Positions 6,997-7,234 of a stretch of 7,234 bases of DNA are shown in pieces. This DNA is from an uncultured Collinsella sp. Its GTDB lineage: Bacteria > Actinomycetota > Coriobacteriia > Coriobacteriales > Coriobacteriaceae. The DNA lies in the NCBI GenBank assembly GCA_900550825.1, contig URTZ01000099.1, positions 1-7,234 on the forward strand, given 5' to 3'. The translations under genes were made by a program, and so were the position numbers. Numbering within the stretch: position 1 is the first letter of the stretch; each line of letters starts with the position of its first letter. The notes under the pieces are model-generated. The model saw nothing but the letters and a program-made list of their open reading frames with translations. It made no database searches and had not been told where the DNA came from.

Positions 6997-7032
6997 AACG
7001 GGGACGCAGGACAACCTGCGCCCCCGTTTTTT
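6997..7032 (+). terminator. Intrinsic terminator of the marR-ABC operon
   Basis: AACGGGGACGCAGG (6997-7010) pairs with CCTGCGCCCCCGTT (7015-7028) with one mismatch, closing a 4-nt ACAA loop. Six T residues (7027-7032) follow. It begins 32 nt after the exporter stop and is a textbook Rho-independent terminator for the rightward operon. Confidence 0.93.
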
Positions 7033-7093
7033 CGTCCACGGCACTCGAATTAGCTCTCTTGGGGCCCGATTGACAGCCCCTTCCGGACCCTGT

Positions 7094-7168
7094 GGCCAAA
7101 AAAGGTCAAATATGAGTACTGTTACATTTTTAGTAGCAGCCAAAACCGCCTCAAATGACCTCTTTGCG
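7094..7168. other. Nested inverted-repeat element, possible structured RNA
   Basis: An inner hairpin pairs CTGTTAC (7119-7125) with GTAGCAG (7133-7139) through one G-U pair and a 7-nt AT-only loop. Outside it, GGTCAAATATGAG (7104-7116) faces CTCAAATGACC (7150-7160) imperfectly, and A-rich and T-rich flanks extend the pairing. The block is AT-richer than its surroundings. It overlaps the 30-codon ORF below, so the structure may belong to an RNA, a leader, or a dispersed intergenic repeat. Confidence 0.4.
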
Positions 7169-7204
7169 GCTTCTATACGGGTAGCGCGCAGAGATGTGGT
7201 GTAA
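7112..7204 (+). CDS. Possible 30-residue small protein or leader peptide
   Basis: An ATG at 7112, with AAGG (7102-7105) 6 nt upstream, opens a 30-codon frame. It begins MSTVTFLVAA, ends RVARRDVV, and stops with TAA at 7202-7204. The stop abuts a strong terminator palindrome, which is the layout expected of a short independent gene. The product would have a weakly hydrophobic start and a basic end; I recognise no family. A TTGACA (7070-7075) lies upstream but has no -10 at standard spacing. A frame this short can arise by chance, and the strong secondary structure within it is a competing explanation. Confidence 0.3.
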   Translation: MSTVTFLVAAKTASNDLFAASIRVARRDVV

Positions 7205-7234
7205 GAGGCGGGGCATGCCCCGCCTCTTCTCTTT
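7203..7234 (+). terminator. Perfect 26-nt palindrome, probable intrinsic terminator
   Basis: Positions 7203-7228 are a perfect palindrome: 11-bp stems (AAGAGGCGGGG and its complement) around a CATG loop. TTCTCTTT follows on the plus strand to the window end. The sequence on the other side is not T-rich, so the plus direction is favoured. It would end the transcript of the small ORF or RNA just upstream, or catch read-through from the exporter operon. An attenuator ahead of a gene beyond the window is also possible. Confidence 0.75.

Noticed and set aside
7070..7075. A perfect TTGACA -35 box.
   Set aside because: No TATAAT-like hexamer lies 16-18 nt downstream (the sequence there is TGGCCA), so it was not called a promoter.
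6811..7143. A 110-codon minus-strand frame covering the end of the second exporter gene and beyond.
   Set aside because: It crosses the operon terminator, has an Arg/Ser/Pro-rich antisense composition and has no clear ribosome binding site.

Overview
The window looks like chromosomal DNA from a high-GC gut actinobacterium of the class Coriobacteriia, most likely Collinsella or a close relative. This is an inference from the GC-rich codon usage, the GTG starts, and the style of the ABC exporter and KdgT proteins. No marker gene confirms it. I see no rRNA, tRNA, insertion sequence, CRISPR array or phage gene.

Layout. The left third (56-1930) is a leftward sugar-acid module. A short-chain dehydrogenase/reductase comes first, followed after 108 nt by a kdgT-type 2-keto-3-deoxygluconate permease. 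A strong hairpin with a T-rich tail lies between them. A 363-nt divergent intergenic region (1931-2293) follows. It holds a near-perfect 24-bp inverted repeat with a 58-bp spacer and a second 15-bp inverted repeat that overlaps the next start codon. The right two thirds (2294-6965) is a rightward, tightly coupled operon of a MarR-type regulator and two half-size type IV ABC exporter subunits. The genes overlap by 4 nt and 1 nt. A clear intrinsic terminator closes the operon (6997-7032). The last 200 nt hold a structured element with a possible 30-codon ORF and a second terminator, a perfect 26-nt palindrome.

How the genes work together. The permease would import 2-keto-3-deoxygluconate or a related keto-deoxy sugar acid. 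The neighbouring dehydrogenase may interconvert such a compound, but its substrate cannot be read from sequence. On the right, the MarR protein probably senses a small molecule and controls its own operon. The two ABC proteins form a heterodimeric exporter with one degenerate and one consensus ATP site, as in the TM287/288, LmrCD and BmrCD group. The degenerate subunit also carries a roughly 215-residue domain between its first two membrane helices, predicted to lie outside the cell.

The points most worth a second look are that external domain, the marR start codon buried in a long stem, the 24-bp inverted repeat in the divergent promoter region, and the small structured ORF or RNA at the right end. 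No wholly new multi-gene system is evident.
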